Origin: Proteiniphilum sp. UBA5384
GTDB taxonomy: Bacteria > Bacteroidota > Bacteroidia > Bacteroidales > Dysgonomonadaceae
Length of the DNA stretch: 64,000 nt
Assembly: GCF_002410825.1 (NCBI RefSeq)
Contig: NZ_DHOS01000030.1
Location: 1 to 64,000 of the forward strand
Reading direction: 5' to 3'
Shown piece after piece: positions 8,953 to 17,580 of the stretch. The notes beneath the pieces were generated by a model that worked only from the letters and a program-made list of their open reading frames with translations, was not told the origin of the DNA and ran no database searches. The number at the start of each line of letters is the position of its first letter. The first letter of the stretch is position 1. The translations under genes and the position numbers were made by a program.

Positions 8953-10056
8953 ATGACCAATAAAAAAAACGATATAAAAGCCATTGCATTTTATTTGCCT
9001 CAATATCATCCTACACCGGAAAATGATCAGTGGTGGGGAAAAGGTTTTACTGAATGGACAAATGTGGGTAAGGCAAAACCTCTATTCAGAGGTCATGATC
9101 AACCTAAGGTCCCCGCAGATTTGGGATATTATGATTTACGCTTGTCGGAGGTTCGTATTGCCCAGGCAGAACTTGCTAAAGAATATGGGATTGATGGTTT
9201 TTGTTATTACCATTATTGGTTTGGCGAAGGTAAACAGATGCTGGAAAGACCGTTTAATGAAGTGCTGAGTTCGGGTGAGCCGGATTTTCCTTTTATGCTT
9301 TGCTGGGCAAATGAAAGTTGGCATTCTAAATTTTGGAGTTATAACGGAATTTACTCCAAAAAGATACTTGTTGAACAGAAATATGGTGATGAGATGGAAT
9401 ATGAGAGGCATTTCTTCTCTCTCCTAGACGCATTCAAAGATCCCCGGTACATACAGATAGATGGGAAACCCGTTTTCATGATCTATAAGCCGTTGGAGTT
9501 CCCGGATGTTGAGAATTTTATAAAAAAATGGCAATCTCTCGCCATTGAAAATGGATTAAAAGGTATTTTCTTTATAGGTCAATACGGTAATCCTAAGGGA
9601 TGTAAGGCGGAAATGGAGAATAAAGGTTTTGACGCATTTAACTCTTTGAGGCTTTTTGATCTATTTTATAAGAAAGGATTGGTGAATAAGCTTAAGAAGA
9701 AATTGAGGTCTTTAATTCACAGGCCACATATTCTCAAATATGAGACAGTAATGAAACATTTAGTTTCCGAAGAGGATATGGAAGATGATGTATTCCCTAC
9801 TATTGTGCCAAATTGGGATCATACTCCAAGGAGTAAATCGGCAGGTAATTTACTGAAGGATGCTACCCCTGAACTATTTGAGAAACATCTTGAGAATGTT
9901 TTCTCCCTATTAAAAAGAAAGAAGGGGGAACCTGTTTGTTTTATTAAATCCTGGAATGAATGGGGTGAAGGTAACTATATGGAGCCGGATTCAAAATTTG
10001 GACTGAGGTATCTTGAGGTATTCAAGGAGGTGAAGGATAGATATAACTGTAGGTAA
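8953..10056 (+). CDS. WbsX-family (GH99-like) glycan biosynthesis protein
   Basis: Matches the WbsX family found in O-antigen and capsule clusters, whose fold resembles glycoside hydrolase family 99. Recognisable blocks are AIAFYLPQYHPTPEN near the N-terminus, then WWGKGFTEWTNV, DLRL, YGIDGFCYYHYWF, FMLCWANESW, VPNWDHTPR, and the C-terminal KSWNEWGEGNYMEPD. There is no signal peptide, so it probably acts in the cytosol on a lipid-linked or nucleotide sugar. The exact reaction of the family is not settled in what I know. It leads a plus-strand run with two GT4 genes and a Stealth gene, and the next gene begins within 8 bases. Confidence 0.8.
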   Translation: MTNKKNDIKAIAFYLPQYHPTPENDQWWGKGFTEWTNVGKAKPLFRGHDQPKVPADLGYYDLRLSEVRIAQAELAKEYGIDGFCYYHYWFGEGKQMLERPFNEVLSSGEPDFPFMLCWANESWHSKFWSYNGIYSKKILVEQKYGDEMEYERHFFSLLDAFKDPRYIQIDGKPVFMIYKPLEFPDVENFIKKWQSLAIENGLKGIFFIGQYGNPKGCKAEMENKGFDAFNSLRLFDLFYKKGLVNKLKKKLRSLIHRPHILKYETVMKHLVSEEDMEDDVFPTIVPNWDHTPRSKSAGNLLKDATPELFEKHLENVFSLLKRKKGEPVCFIKSWNEWGEGNYMEPDSKFGLRYLEVFKEVKDRYNCR

Positions 10057-10063
10057 AAAAGTG

Positions 10064-11305
10064 ATGAATAAAGTAGCGATTGTCGTACAGCGCTATGGCA
10101 AGGAGATCAACGGAGGCGCGGAAGTCCATGCCCGTTTATTGGCCGAGCATCTGAAGGAAAAGTATGACGTGGATGTCCTGACCTCTTGCTCGCTGGCTTA
10201 TCCTGACTGGGGTAATCATTATCCTGCCGGTGAGGAGGTGATAAACGGCGTCCGGGTTTTGCGCTTCCCGGATGAGGGCGAAAACCGCAGGGGGAACCGT
10301 CGGTTAGGCCGTTATCTCCGTGGAAACCGAAGGTATTTCAATGAGGCATATACACCGAAGAATTTCATCTCCTTGTCGATCAAACGTATATGGTACAGGA
10401 AAAGAAGAAATCATGACCTTCTCTTTGACTGCTGGATACAACATCATGGCCCGGTTTGTAAGGAGATGATTGCATATATTGAGCAAGAAGGTTTTCGTTA
10501 TAAGGCATTTATATTTTTAAATTATCCGTTCTATCCTACTTATTTCGGGTTACAGAAAACTTCGGCCAAGAGCATTCTCATTCCATTGGCTCATGATGAC
10601 TCGATGCTGTATATCCCGGGTTTCGGAAAAATGTTCTCCCTGCCGAAATTTATCATGTATAATACTGAGAGTGAAAAAAAACTGCTGGAATCGGTGTACC
10701 CCGTTACGCGCACCATCAGCTCGGATATAGCGGGGGTGGGTTTCGATTTGCCGGTATTGAATGAAAACAGGAAATCACCCGTCAGTTCTCCTTATTTTGT
10801 CTATATTGGGCGGATAGACGTGGGAAAAGGATGTCCGGAATTAATACACTACTTTTCAGCATTGAATAAATCGCATCAGGATATAAAGTTGGTAATGATT
10901 GGCAAGAACAATCTGAAAACTGTTGTTAAGAACGATCATATTATTTTTACCGGATTTATCGATGAGGAGGAAAAACTGCTGTATCTACAGCATTCTATGG
11001 GTTTGATCATTCCTTCTCGCTACGAAAGCCTGTCGATGGTCACGTTGGAGGCGATGTCTTTTGGCAAACCGGTTTTAGCCAATGGGTATTGTGATGTGTT
11101 GAAAGATCATATAACAAAGAGCCGGGCAGGCTTCCTGTATTATAACGAAAAGGATTTTATTGAAGGCGCAGATAAAATAATAAACCTGTCGGACGCTGAC
11201 AAGAAGGAGATCGCGCAGAATGGCCGGTCGTATGCCTCTGAAAATTATCAATGGAAATCTATTATGGCTAAATTTGATGCTGCGATTGAGTATGTTGGAA
11301 CATAA
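10064..11305 (+). CDS. Family 4 glycosyltransferase
   Basis: GT-B retaining glycosyltransferase. The N-terminal NGGAEVHARLLAEHL holds the glycine-rich acceptor loop, VYIGRIDVGKG begins the donor domain, and YESLSMVTLEAMSFG carries the E-x7-E catalytic motif. An in-frame GTG lies three bases upstream at 10061; ATG was preferred. Second gene of the plus-strand glycan run; the next gene starts 10 bases after its stop. Sugar specificity is unknown. Confidence 0.85.
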   Translation: MNKVAIVVQRYGKEINGGAEVHARLLAEHLKEKYDVDVLTSCSLAYPDWGNHYPAGEEVINGVRVLRFPDEGENRRGNRRLGRYLRGNRRYFNEAYTPKNFISLSIKRIWYRKRRNHDLLFDCWIQHHGPVCKEMIAYIEQEGFRYKAFIFLNYPFYPTYFGLQKTSAKSILIPLAHDDSMLYIPGFGKMFSLPKFIMYNTESEKKLLESVYPVTRTISSDIAGVGFDLPVLNENRKSPVSSPYFVYIGRIDVGKGCPELIHYFSALNKSHQDIKLVMIGKNNLKTVVKNDHIIFTGFIDEEEKLLYLQHSMGLIIPSRYESLSMVTLEAMSFGKPVLANGYCDVLKDHITKSRAGFLYYNEKDFIEGADKIINLSDADKKEIAQNGRSYASENYQWKSIMAKFDAAIEYVGT

Positions 11306-11315
11306 GGACGTATAG

Positions 11316-12392
11316 ATGAAAACAAACAAGAGAAGACAGAAAAAAGTATTGGTCGATTTGTCTGAATTAAGTAATACGTATTGTGGCCTAAAGCAGGTAG
11401 CTTTAGCCTATGGAAACTATTTCAAGGAAAACTATAAAAAAGAGGAGTCAGGTTATGCGTTGACCCTTCTTATGCCTAAAAAAATGTTCGGCATGTTTGG
11501 CAGCGAGGTTCGTTATCTCAGTTCTTCAAGCCGGCTAAGAAGACGTTGCCCCTACCTGTTTCCGACATTCGACGTATGGCATTCCACGCACCAGTTGAGT
11601 CGGTTTAGACCTGTATTCCCCCGGACAAAACTTATACTCACGATTCATGACCTTAATTATCTTTACGAAACTGATGGGGACCGGCGCGAAAGAAAACACC
11701 GCAAATTACAACGTAAAGTCTCACGTGCCAATGAAATTATTTGCATTTCTGAGTTTACCAAATTGGAGGTGGAAAAGAATCTCCAACTAGGTGGCAAGGT
11801 CTGCAAAGTTATTTATAATGGCGTTGAAAATATATCCGTGAAACCGGAAATAAAGCCCCTCCGGGAAATTAAAGAACCGTTTTTCTTTTCCATAGGAACA
11901 GTCATGCAGAAAAAAAACTTTCATGTTTTGCTTGATATGATGAAATTGATGCCCGATAGGCATCTCTATATAGCGGGTGACACGAAGGTGGATGAATATG
12001 CCGGAATGATGAAGAAACGTATTGAGACGGAACAAATAGATAACGTTACGCTCCCGGGAACAATCTCGGAGGAAGAAAAAGTGTGGTTCTACGCCCACTG
12101 TGAGGCTTTTTTGTTCCCTTCGTTGCTGGAAGGATTTGGCATACCGGTTATTGAGGCCATGCAATTCGGGAAGCCTGTTTTCTCATCTCAGAAGACCAGC
12201 CTCAAAGAAATTGGAGGTAACTTTGCCTATTTTTGGCAAAACTTCGATCCGGAAAGCATGAAACAGCTGATAGATGAAAACTTGGGCAAGTTTTACCAAG
12301 ACAAGGAGTTGGCGCTGAAAGAAAAAGAATATGCCGCTTCCTTTTCATACGAAAAGCACTTGGAGGCATATGAAGAACTGTACACAACTTAA
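11316..12392 (+). CDS. Family 4 glycosyltransferase (mannosyltransferase-like)
   Basis: GT4 enzyme resembling O-antigen mannosyl or related transferases. Visible are VWHSTHQLS and TIHDLNYL in the N-terminal domain, ICISEFTK (the usual CxSxFTK-type block), FFFSIGTVMQKKN opening the donor domain, and FPSLLEGFGIPVIEAMQFG with the E-x7-E pair. Full length at 358 residues, cytosolic, no membrane segment. It ends 10 bases before the downstream Stealth gene, so the four plus-strand genes from 8953 to 13344 look like one operon. Specificity is an inference only. Confidence 0.85.
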   Translation: MKTNKRRQKKVLVDLSELSNTYCGLKQVALAYGNYFKENYKKEESGYALTLLMPKKMFGMFGSEVRYLSSSSRLRRRCPYLFPTFDVWHSTHQLSRFRPVFPRTKLILTIHDLNYLYETDGDRRERKHRKLQRKVSRANEIICISEFTKLEVEKNLQLGGKVCKVIYNGVENISVKPEIKPLREIKEPFFFSIGTVMQKKNFHVLLDMMKLMPDRHLYIAGDTKVDEYAGMMKKRIETEQIDNVTLPGTISEEEKVWFYAHCEAFLFPSLLEGFGIPVIEAMQFGKPVFSSQKTSLKEIGGNFAYFWQNFDPESMKQLIDENLGKFYQDKELALKEKEYAASFSYEKHLEAYEELYTT

Positions 12393-12402
12393 AAATAAAG
12401 TT

Positions 12403-13344
12403 ATGGAACCATTTGATATTGACTTGGTATATCTCTGGGTAGATGGAAATGATCCTAAGTGGATAGAGAAAAAGGAGCAATTTACCGGGAGGCCGGCTGA
12501 TCATTCGGAAGAGAACAATAAAGGAAGATATATCAATAATGATGAGTTGAAATTTTCTTTAAGATCCGCAGAGCAATATCTACCATGGATCCGACGGATT
12601 TATATTGTCACCGATGACCAGTGCCCTGTTTGGCTGAAGAAAGATCATCCCAAGATCCAGATTGTGGATCATACGGAAATCCTTCCCCGGGAGGCATTGC
12701 CCTGCTTTAACTCGAGTGTCATTGAATATTTCCTGTATAAAATTCCCGGTCTCGCCGAACATTTCCTGTTCGCCAACGATGATATGTTCTTTAATAAACC
12801 GCTCTCGTATGATTATTTCTACGATAAGGAAGGTATGCCCATTGTCCGCTTAAAGAAAAAAATCTTTGGAAAATACCATTACCGGTTAAAAAAAATGGTA
12901 CGTAAGAATCTGGGGCAATTTACTTCAATGGTGGTGGATGGCGCTTCACTTGTAAATCAGGAGTTCGGGAAATATTACTCCGGAATACCACATCATAATG
13001 TGGACGCCTACCTAAAATCAGACTATCAGTATGCCGTTGAGCAAGTTTTTGATAAACAGGTGGAAAGGTCGTTGTCGAGTCATATCCGGATGTATGGAGA
13101 TATGCACCGTTCCGCTTTCTTGTATTATTCGTTGGCCGTAGGCAAAGGGCATTTACAATATGTGGGACGAAAAGAATCGATCCGTATCCCCGTGCATAAG
13201 CATGACTACGAAAACCGGTTAAATAAATATCAGCCGGATTTATTTTGCCTGAATGACAGTCAGCGGTCTAAAGATACAGATCGTGCCAGAATAAGACCTT
13301 TTTTGGAAAAACGGTTTCCTATGAAATCATCTTTCGAAAAATAA
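12403..13344 (+). CDS. Stealth-family sugar-phosphate transferase
   Basis: Stealth proteins transfer hexose-1-phosphate to a growing glycan, giving phosphodiester-linked capsule or exopolysaccharide. All four conserved regions are visible: CR1 IDLVYLWVDGNDPKW; CR2 spanning the FSLRSAEQYLPWIRRIYIVTD block to FLFANDDMFFNKPL; CR3 around HIRMYGDMHRSAFLYY; and CR4 at the C-terminus with LNDSQRS and FPMKSSFE. The ATG at 12403 was chosen because it immediately precedes CR1 and lies 10 bases after the upstream stop; a longer start at 12331 would run inside that gene. A second Stealth gene lies at 14236 on the other strand. Confidence 0.85.
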   Translation: MEPFDIDLVYLWVDGNDPKWIEKKEQFTGRPADHSEENNKGRYINNDELKFSLRSAEQYLPWIRRIYIVTDDQCPVWLKKDHPKIQIVDHTEILPREALPCFNSSVIEYFLYKIPGLAEHFLFANDDMFFNKPLSYDYFYDKEGMPIVRLKKKIFGKYHYRLKKMVRKNLGQFTSMVVDGASLVNQEFGKYYSGIPHHNVDAYLKSDYQYAVEQVFDKQVERSLSSHIRMYGDMHRSAFLYYSLAVGKGHLQYVGRKESIRIPVHKHDYENRLNKYQPDLFCLNDSQRSKDTDRARIRPFLEKRFPMKSSFEK

Positions 13345-13416
13345 TTTTGTCATACAACTTGTTGAGACTGGATTTTTCTTTTGTGCTGTGCCGGATATCT
13401 TTCTCCTGAAAGTATT

Positions 13417-14208
13417 TTAGAAATGTCTTACAACAAATTTTTTCCAGGCATAAGGTATTTTATCCGAGTTTATTCCCGGAATTTTAAAATTGTGTTCGTG
13501 CGCAAAGTTGCGGATATAGGTTCTGGCATGCATCAAATCCCGAAGATACTTTTCGCGATGCGCTTTATCCTGCACTGTTGAGATGGAGTTCTCCCAATAA
13601 TAATAGAAATAGGTAGTATTGGGAACAACCACTAATTTATTGGCATAATATACCGCAAGAAAGGAAAATATAAGGTCTTCCACAAACCGTCCTTCCTCAA
13701 ATCTCAGATTTTGTCTTTTCAAAAAATCAGTCTTGAACAGATACCGCCATACATAGCCGAATTTGCCGACATAGGTGGCCTTCATCCTGCCGTGGAGTGA
13801 AGTATATACTTTGATTTTTTTAAAGCGTTGAGATTTATACCTGTATCTTTCATTCCACATGCCGCCACATGCTATATCGGCATCCGTTTTGATAACGGCT
13901 GCCGCCATTTCCTTGTAGTAGTCAAGATTCACGGTGTCATCTACATCCATGAAATGGATATACGCACCTTTTGCGGTGTCTATGCCGATATTTCTGGCTG
14001 CTGATAAACCTTGGTTCTGCGCAAGATGAATCACTTGTACGGGATATTCCTCAGAGATGGTGGCAGACCGGTCCTGGGAACCGTCATTTATAACGATGAT
14101 TTCCAGGTTTTTATAGGACTGGTTGAGCATATTCTCTAAACATGTCCTTATATATTTCTCTCCGTTATAAACAGGGATAATAACAGAAATTAATGGCTCT
14201 TTATCCAT
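13417..14208 (-). CDS. Family 2 glycosyltransferase
   Basis: Short GT2 glycosyltransferase (263 residues). It has SVIIPVYNGE at the N-terminus, VINDGSQDRS, SAARNIGID and the metal-binding DVDD motif. It lacks the long C-terminal region of the other GT2 enzymes here but ends in a coherent helical segment, so it need not be truncated. It sits 27 bases downstream of a Stealth gene on the minus strand and faces the plus-strand Stealth gene across a 72-base gap in which I see nothing. Substrate unknown. Confidence 0.82.
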   Translation of the reverse strand: MDKEPLISVIIPVYNGEKYIRTCLENMLNQSYKNLEIIVINDGSQDRSATISEEYPVQVIHLAQNQGLSAARNIGIDTAKGAYIHFMDVDDTVNLDYYKEMAAAVIKTDADIACGGMWNERYRYKSQRFKKIKVYTSLHGRMKATYVGKFGYVWRYLFKTDFLKRQNLRFEEGRFVEDLIFSFLAVYYANKLVVVPNTTYFYYYWENSISTVQDKAHREKYLRDLMHARTYIRNFAHEHNFKIPGINSDKIPYAWKKFVVRHF

Positions 14209-14235
14209 GGATTCTACTGGTTGGATAGGATGTAA

Positions 14236-15228
14236 TTAAAGCTCAAACTGCGATTTCTCCGGCATGATGCTTTGAAACGCATCCTCAATTTCCTGCATGG
14301 TTTGGTTGTAATTGCGCATATGCTCGTTGTCGTTGATGCAGATCAACTTGTAGGATTGTTGACGTATGGCAGTCATTGACTTTTTAGCCCTTATCAGCAA
14401 AGGGAACATTTTGGTGTCCCGGTACGTGTTATAGGGCTCGAAATTCGATTGGCAAATCTGCCAGGTTTTGAACAATTCCGGCGTGTAGTCTTCCGAAGAC
14501 CGGAATCGGTGAGTGGACATAGCCCGTAACTCTTCACCGGCGTATTCCCACACTTCCTCGAAAGTCTTTTTCAGGAAGGGTTGCGCATTGTGAGGAGTGC
14601 GTAGCGTAACAAATTTGTTATACCATGATAGCAGATAATTGAGTCGAGCCTTATTGCCGTACGTAGAATTATACCATTTTTCATGATCACGCTTCATAAT
14701 CTCTTTCTTGTCGAAGCGGCGATTGATAATCCTGATGTTGTTCTTTAAAGATTTACTCCAGGGAGAGAATCCAAAATTTATCCGGAATGTGGCGATGTCT
14801 TGAGGAAGTCCGTTTTTAAAAAAACGTTCGACCGGTAGATGATTGGTAATGAAAAAGTCATCGTTGAAATAGACGAAGTGCTCCGTTAAATTGGGTATCC
14901 GGTGCATGTAGATCTCAATAAGGTTGGAATTGAATACCGGTAGGAATTCACCGGGGATAAAATCCTCGTGATTGACCAACTTTAACTTGGGGTGATCCGT
15001 ATTGAGCCATTCGGGTTTTTGGCCGGAGGTGACAAAATGAATGTTCCTCACCCATGGTGCAAATTTTTCTACACCCCTGAACCAATATTTCAAAAGGCCG
15101 TGATCCCGAAAACGGGCTTCTGAAACTTCGTTTTTCATATTATTAATGACGCCGGAATGTTTGGCAAAACTCTCCTTCCATTTCGGGTCATCCATATCAA
15201 CCCAGGTAATCACTAAATCGATATCCAT
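14236..15228 (-). CDS. Stealth-family sugar-phosphate transferase
   Basis: Second Stealth-type phosphotransferase of the island. CR1 is IDLVITWVDMDDPKW. CR2 runs from the FRDHGLLKYWFRGVEKFAPW block through NIHFVTSG to HFVYFNDDFFITN. CR3 lies around HNAQPFLKKTFEEVW and CR4 ends the protein with INDNE and MPEKSQFEL. It is clearly diverged from the copy at 12403, so the two probably act on different glycans or linkages rather than being a recent duplication. gltX lies 31 bases upstream on the same strand, so it could be read through from the gltX promoter. Confidence 0.85.
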   Translation of the reverse strand: MDIDLVITWVDMDDPKWKESFAKHSGVINNMKNEVSEARFRDHGLLKYWFRGVEKFAPWVRNIHFVTSGQKPEWLNTDHPKLKLVNHEDFIPGEFLPVFNSNLIEIYMHRIPNLTEHFVYFNDDFFITNHLPVERFFKNGLPQDIATFRINFGFSPWSKSLKNNIRIINRRFDKKEIMKRDHEKWYNSTYGNKARLNYLLSWYNKFVTLRTPHNAQPFLKKTFEEVWEYAGEELRAMSTHRFRSSEDYTPELFKTWQICQSNFEPYNTYRDTKMFPLLIRAKKSMTAIRQQSYKLICINDNEHMRNYNQTMQEIEDAFQSIMPEKSQFEL

Positions 15229-15259
15229 TGTTATTATAGGGGGTTAAAAGATTTTCTCT

Positions 15260-16774
15260 TTACGGCAGGGTGCATATTGCCTGCCGTATACGACGGAGTG
15301 TTTCTTCCTTACCGATCACTTCGGTAATGTCAAACATGTGTGGTCCTTTCCCGGCACCTACGATTGCCAGCCTGAATGCATTCATAACGTTTCCGGTATG
15401 CAATTGGTTCTCCCGAATCCAATCCATTACCATTTTTTCCTGGTTTTCAGCAGAAAAATCATCCATTCCTTCGAGCAGTTCGATTAGCTGTTCCATCAAT
15501 CCGGGAGTCTCTTCTTTCCAGCGTTTTTTTATTGTTTTTTCATCATATTCAGTGGGGGCAACAAAGAAAAAGTAGGATTGATCCCACAGCTCACTGATAA
15601 AATGGATACGTTCTTTTACCAGGCTCACCACTTTTTCTACTTTTTCTGCCGGAGCAGAAATCCCTTTTTCCTCCAACACCGGCATAAACTGCTTGGCCAG
15701 GTCGATATCGGCCATTTTGAGGAGATATTGGTGGTTGTACCATTTGGCTTTTTCTATATCGAATTTGGCGCCGCTCTTGCTGCATCTGTCGAAAGAAAAT
15801 GCCTGTACCAGTTCGTTGAGAGAGAATATCTCCTGCTCCGTGCCGGGGTTCCATCCTAAGAAAGCAAGGAAATTGATGACCGCTTCCGGGAGATATCCGC
15901 TTTCACGATAACCGGAAGAGGTCTCGTTGGTCTTCGGATCACGCCATTGTAACGGGAAAACGGGAAACCCAAGGCGGTCGCCATCGCGCTTGCTCAGTTT
16001 GCCGTTTCCTTCCGGCTTGAGCAGAAGCGGCAAGTGGGCGAATTGCGGCATATCATCTTCCCATCCAAGGCTCCGGTAGAGCCATACATGTAGTGGTGCC
16101 GAGGGGAGCCATTCTTCACCTCTGATCACATGGGTTATTTCCATCAGATGGTCATCCACCACATTGGCCAGGTGATAGGTAGGCAATTCGTCGGCCGATT
16201 TATAAATTACCTTGTCGTCGAGTACCGAAGAGTTGATGACTACCTTGCCCCGGATCATGTCATCGACAATAATTTCCTGATTGGGTTCAATCTTGATGCG
16301 AACTACATATTGTGTGCCCGATTTTATCAAAGACTCGGTCTCTTCTGCCGGGAGTGTAAGTGAATTACGCATCCGGTCTCTGGTGGACGCGTCGTACTGG
16401 AAATTGGGAGTCTCCGCCCTTTGGCGTTCCAGCTCCTCGGGTGTGTCGAATGCGATATAGGCAGCTCCTTTATCAAGCAGGCTCTTTACATATTTTTTGT
16501 ATATATCTCTTCGTTGCGATTGCTTATAAGGTCCGTAGTTCCCTCCTTTGAGGGGGCTTTCATCAAAAGGAAGCCCCAGCCAATCGAAAGTTTCGCCGAT
16601 ATATTCTTCGGCACCCGGTACAAACCTTGTAGAGTCGGTATCTTCTATCCGAAGTATAAAGTCACCATCCTGCTGTTTGGCAAAAAGATAGTTGTATAAT
16701 GCTGTGCGTACTCCGCCTATATGTAATGGTCCGGTGGGACTGGGGGCAAAGCGCACCCTTGTCTTGTGTGTCAT
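15260..16774 (-). CDS. gltX: Glutamate--tRNA ligase
   Basis: Class I aminoacyl-tRNA synthetase charging tRNA-Glu in the cytosol. The HIGH-type signature lies in PSPTGPLHIGGVRTAL at the N-terminus, the KMSKS-type motif appears as KLSKRDGD, and the anticodon-binding alpha-helical domain fills the C-terminal third. At 504 residues it is the normal size. It is preceded by a well-placed promoter at 16853-16884. In other Bacteroidales gltX is, as far as I recall, often next to the 7TM-HD gene; here about 6.5 kb of glycan genes lie between them. Confidence 0.96.
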   Translation of the reverse strand: MTHKTRVRFAPSPTGPLHIGGVRTALYNYLFAKQQDGDFILRIEDTDSTRFVPGAEEYIGETFDWLGLPFDESPLKGGNYGPYKQSQRRDIYKKYVKSLLDKGAAYIAFDTPEELERQRAETPNFQYDASTRDRMRNSLTLPAEETESLIKSGTQYVVRIKIEPNQEIIVDDMIRGKVVINSSVLDDKVIYKSADELPTYHLANVVDDHLMEITHVIRGEEWLPSAPLHVWLYRSLGWEDDMPQFAHLPLLLKPEGNGKLSKRDGDRLGFPVFPLQWRDPKTNETSSGYRESGYLPEAVINFLAFLGWNPGTEQEIFSLNELVQAFSFDRCSKSGAKFDIEKAKWYNHQYLLKMADIDLAKQFMPVLEEKGISAPAEKVEKVVSLVKERIHFISELWDQSYFFFVAPTEYDEKTIKKRWKEETPGLMEQLIELLEGMDDFSAENQEKMVMDWIRENQLHTGNVMNAFRLAIVGAGKGPHMFDITEVIGKEETLRRIRQAICTLP

Positions 16775-16852
16775 AATTCTTTTTCAAGTTCTAAAGGTGT
16801 TCATTCAGAAGCGTATCCTGTGAGGAATGAACCCTTCGTTTTCTTCAGTCTA

Positions 16853-16884
16853 CAAAAGTAGAAAAAAAAGATGATGAATAGAAA
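16853..16884 (-). promoter_or_regulatory. Promoter of gltX
   Basis: On the minus strand, TACTTTTG (plus 16853-16860) fits the TAnnTTTG -7 element. A TTTC (plus 16881-16884) lies 20 bases upstream as a -33 element. The site is within the 113-base gap between the WbqC-family gene and gltX, so gltX can be transcribed independently of the upstream minus-strand genes. Confidence 0.55.
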
Positions 16885-16887
16885 TCA

Positions 16888-17544
16888 TTAATCCGTCCTT
16901 TCCGGTAAATCTTCTTTTTGTATTGGTTTGTAAGGATTCTTCATCAGGTAGATCCGGGTTTCATTCCCCAGATTGAACAACAGGTCGATGATGCTTAAAT
17001 TAGGGATAAATGCCTGTTTCCGGGTAAATACCTGGTAATATGCCTCCGGTTTATAAGAAGACGGTTTTTTGGGATCGATCGTTTCACGCAGGTCAATTGT
17101 TGGGTGAGAAGTCTTTTTCGTATACCCCGAAGTATGGCTGCAAGGTGTTTCAATGCCGATATAACTACAGATAAGAAGGCGCAACTCTTCATTGAAATCG
17201 TGCAGGAAAGTGAATTTCCTCTCATAAAAAGGTCTAAAATCCTCTTCGAAATACTGAAAGAAAGGAGTGGAGTTATATGCCGAGACAATCGCATTCCAAT
17301 GCAGGTGGCGCCACTCGCCATGTTCAGAGATACGAATATCCTTCATACGGTTCTTCTCTTTTTCAGGCTTCTCCACCGGAATACTGAGGGCAAGAGGGCC
17401 GTTTGCACCGGCAATGATACACCGGTTACGGTACGACTGCTTCCGGTAGCTGTCATGGACCTCGATCAGCGCCCTATCCGCATGGAAGAGGGCTGCGTAA
17501 TACTCTACGGGCGCCAGATAGAACGACGACAAAATTATCATCAT
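16888..17544 (-). CDS. WbqC-family protein
   Basis: Belongs to the WbqC-like family, first named from an O-antigen cluster and widespread in Bacteroidota next to lepB; its biochemical role is not established. Family-type features are the N-terminal FYLAPVEYYAAL, the basic and polar HDSYRKQSYRNRCIIAGANG block followed by LSIPVEK, and the WRHLHWNAIVSAYNSTPFF segment. No signal peptide or membrane segment. It lies 36 bases downstream of lepB on the same strand, and lepB-wbqC is a neighbour pair I recognise from other Bacteroidota. Confidence 0.8.
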   Translation of the reverse strand: MMIILSSFYLAPVEYYAALFHADRALIEVHDSYRKQSYRNRCIIAGANGPLALSIPVEKPEKEKNRMKDIRISEHGEWRHLHWNAIVSAYNSTPFFQYFEEDFRPFYERKFTFLHDFNEELRLLICSYIGIETPCSHTSGYTKKTSHPTIDLRETIDPKKPSSYKPEAYYQVFTRKQAFIPNLSIIDLLFNLGNETRIYLMKNPYKPIQKEDLPERTD

Positions 17545-17580
17545 CAGTAAATTATCGCATCACCACATCGGCAAATCATC

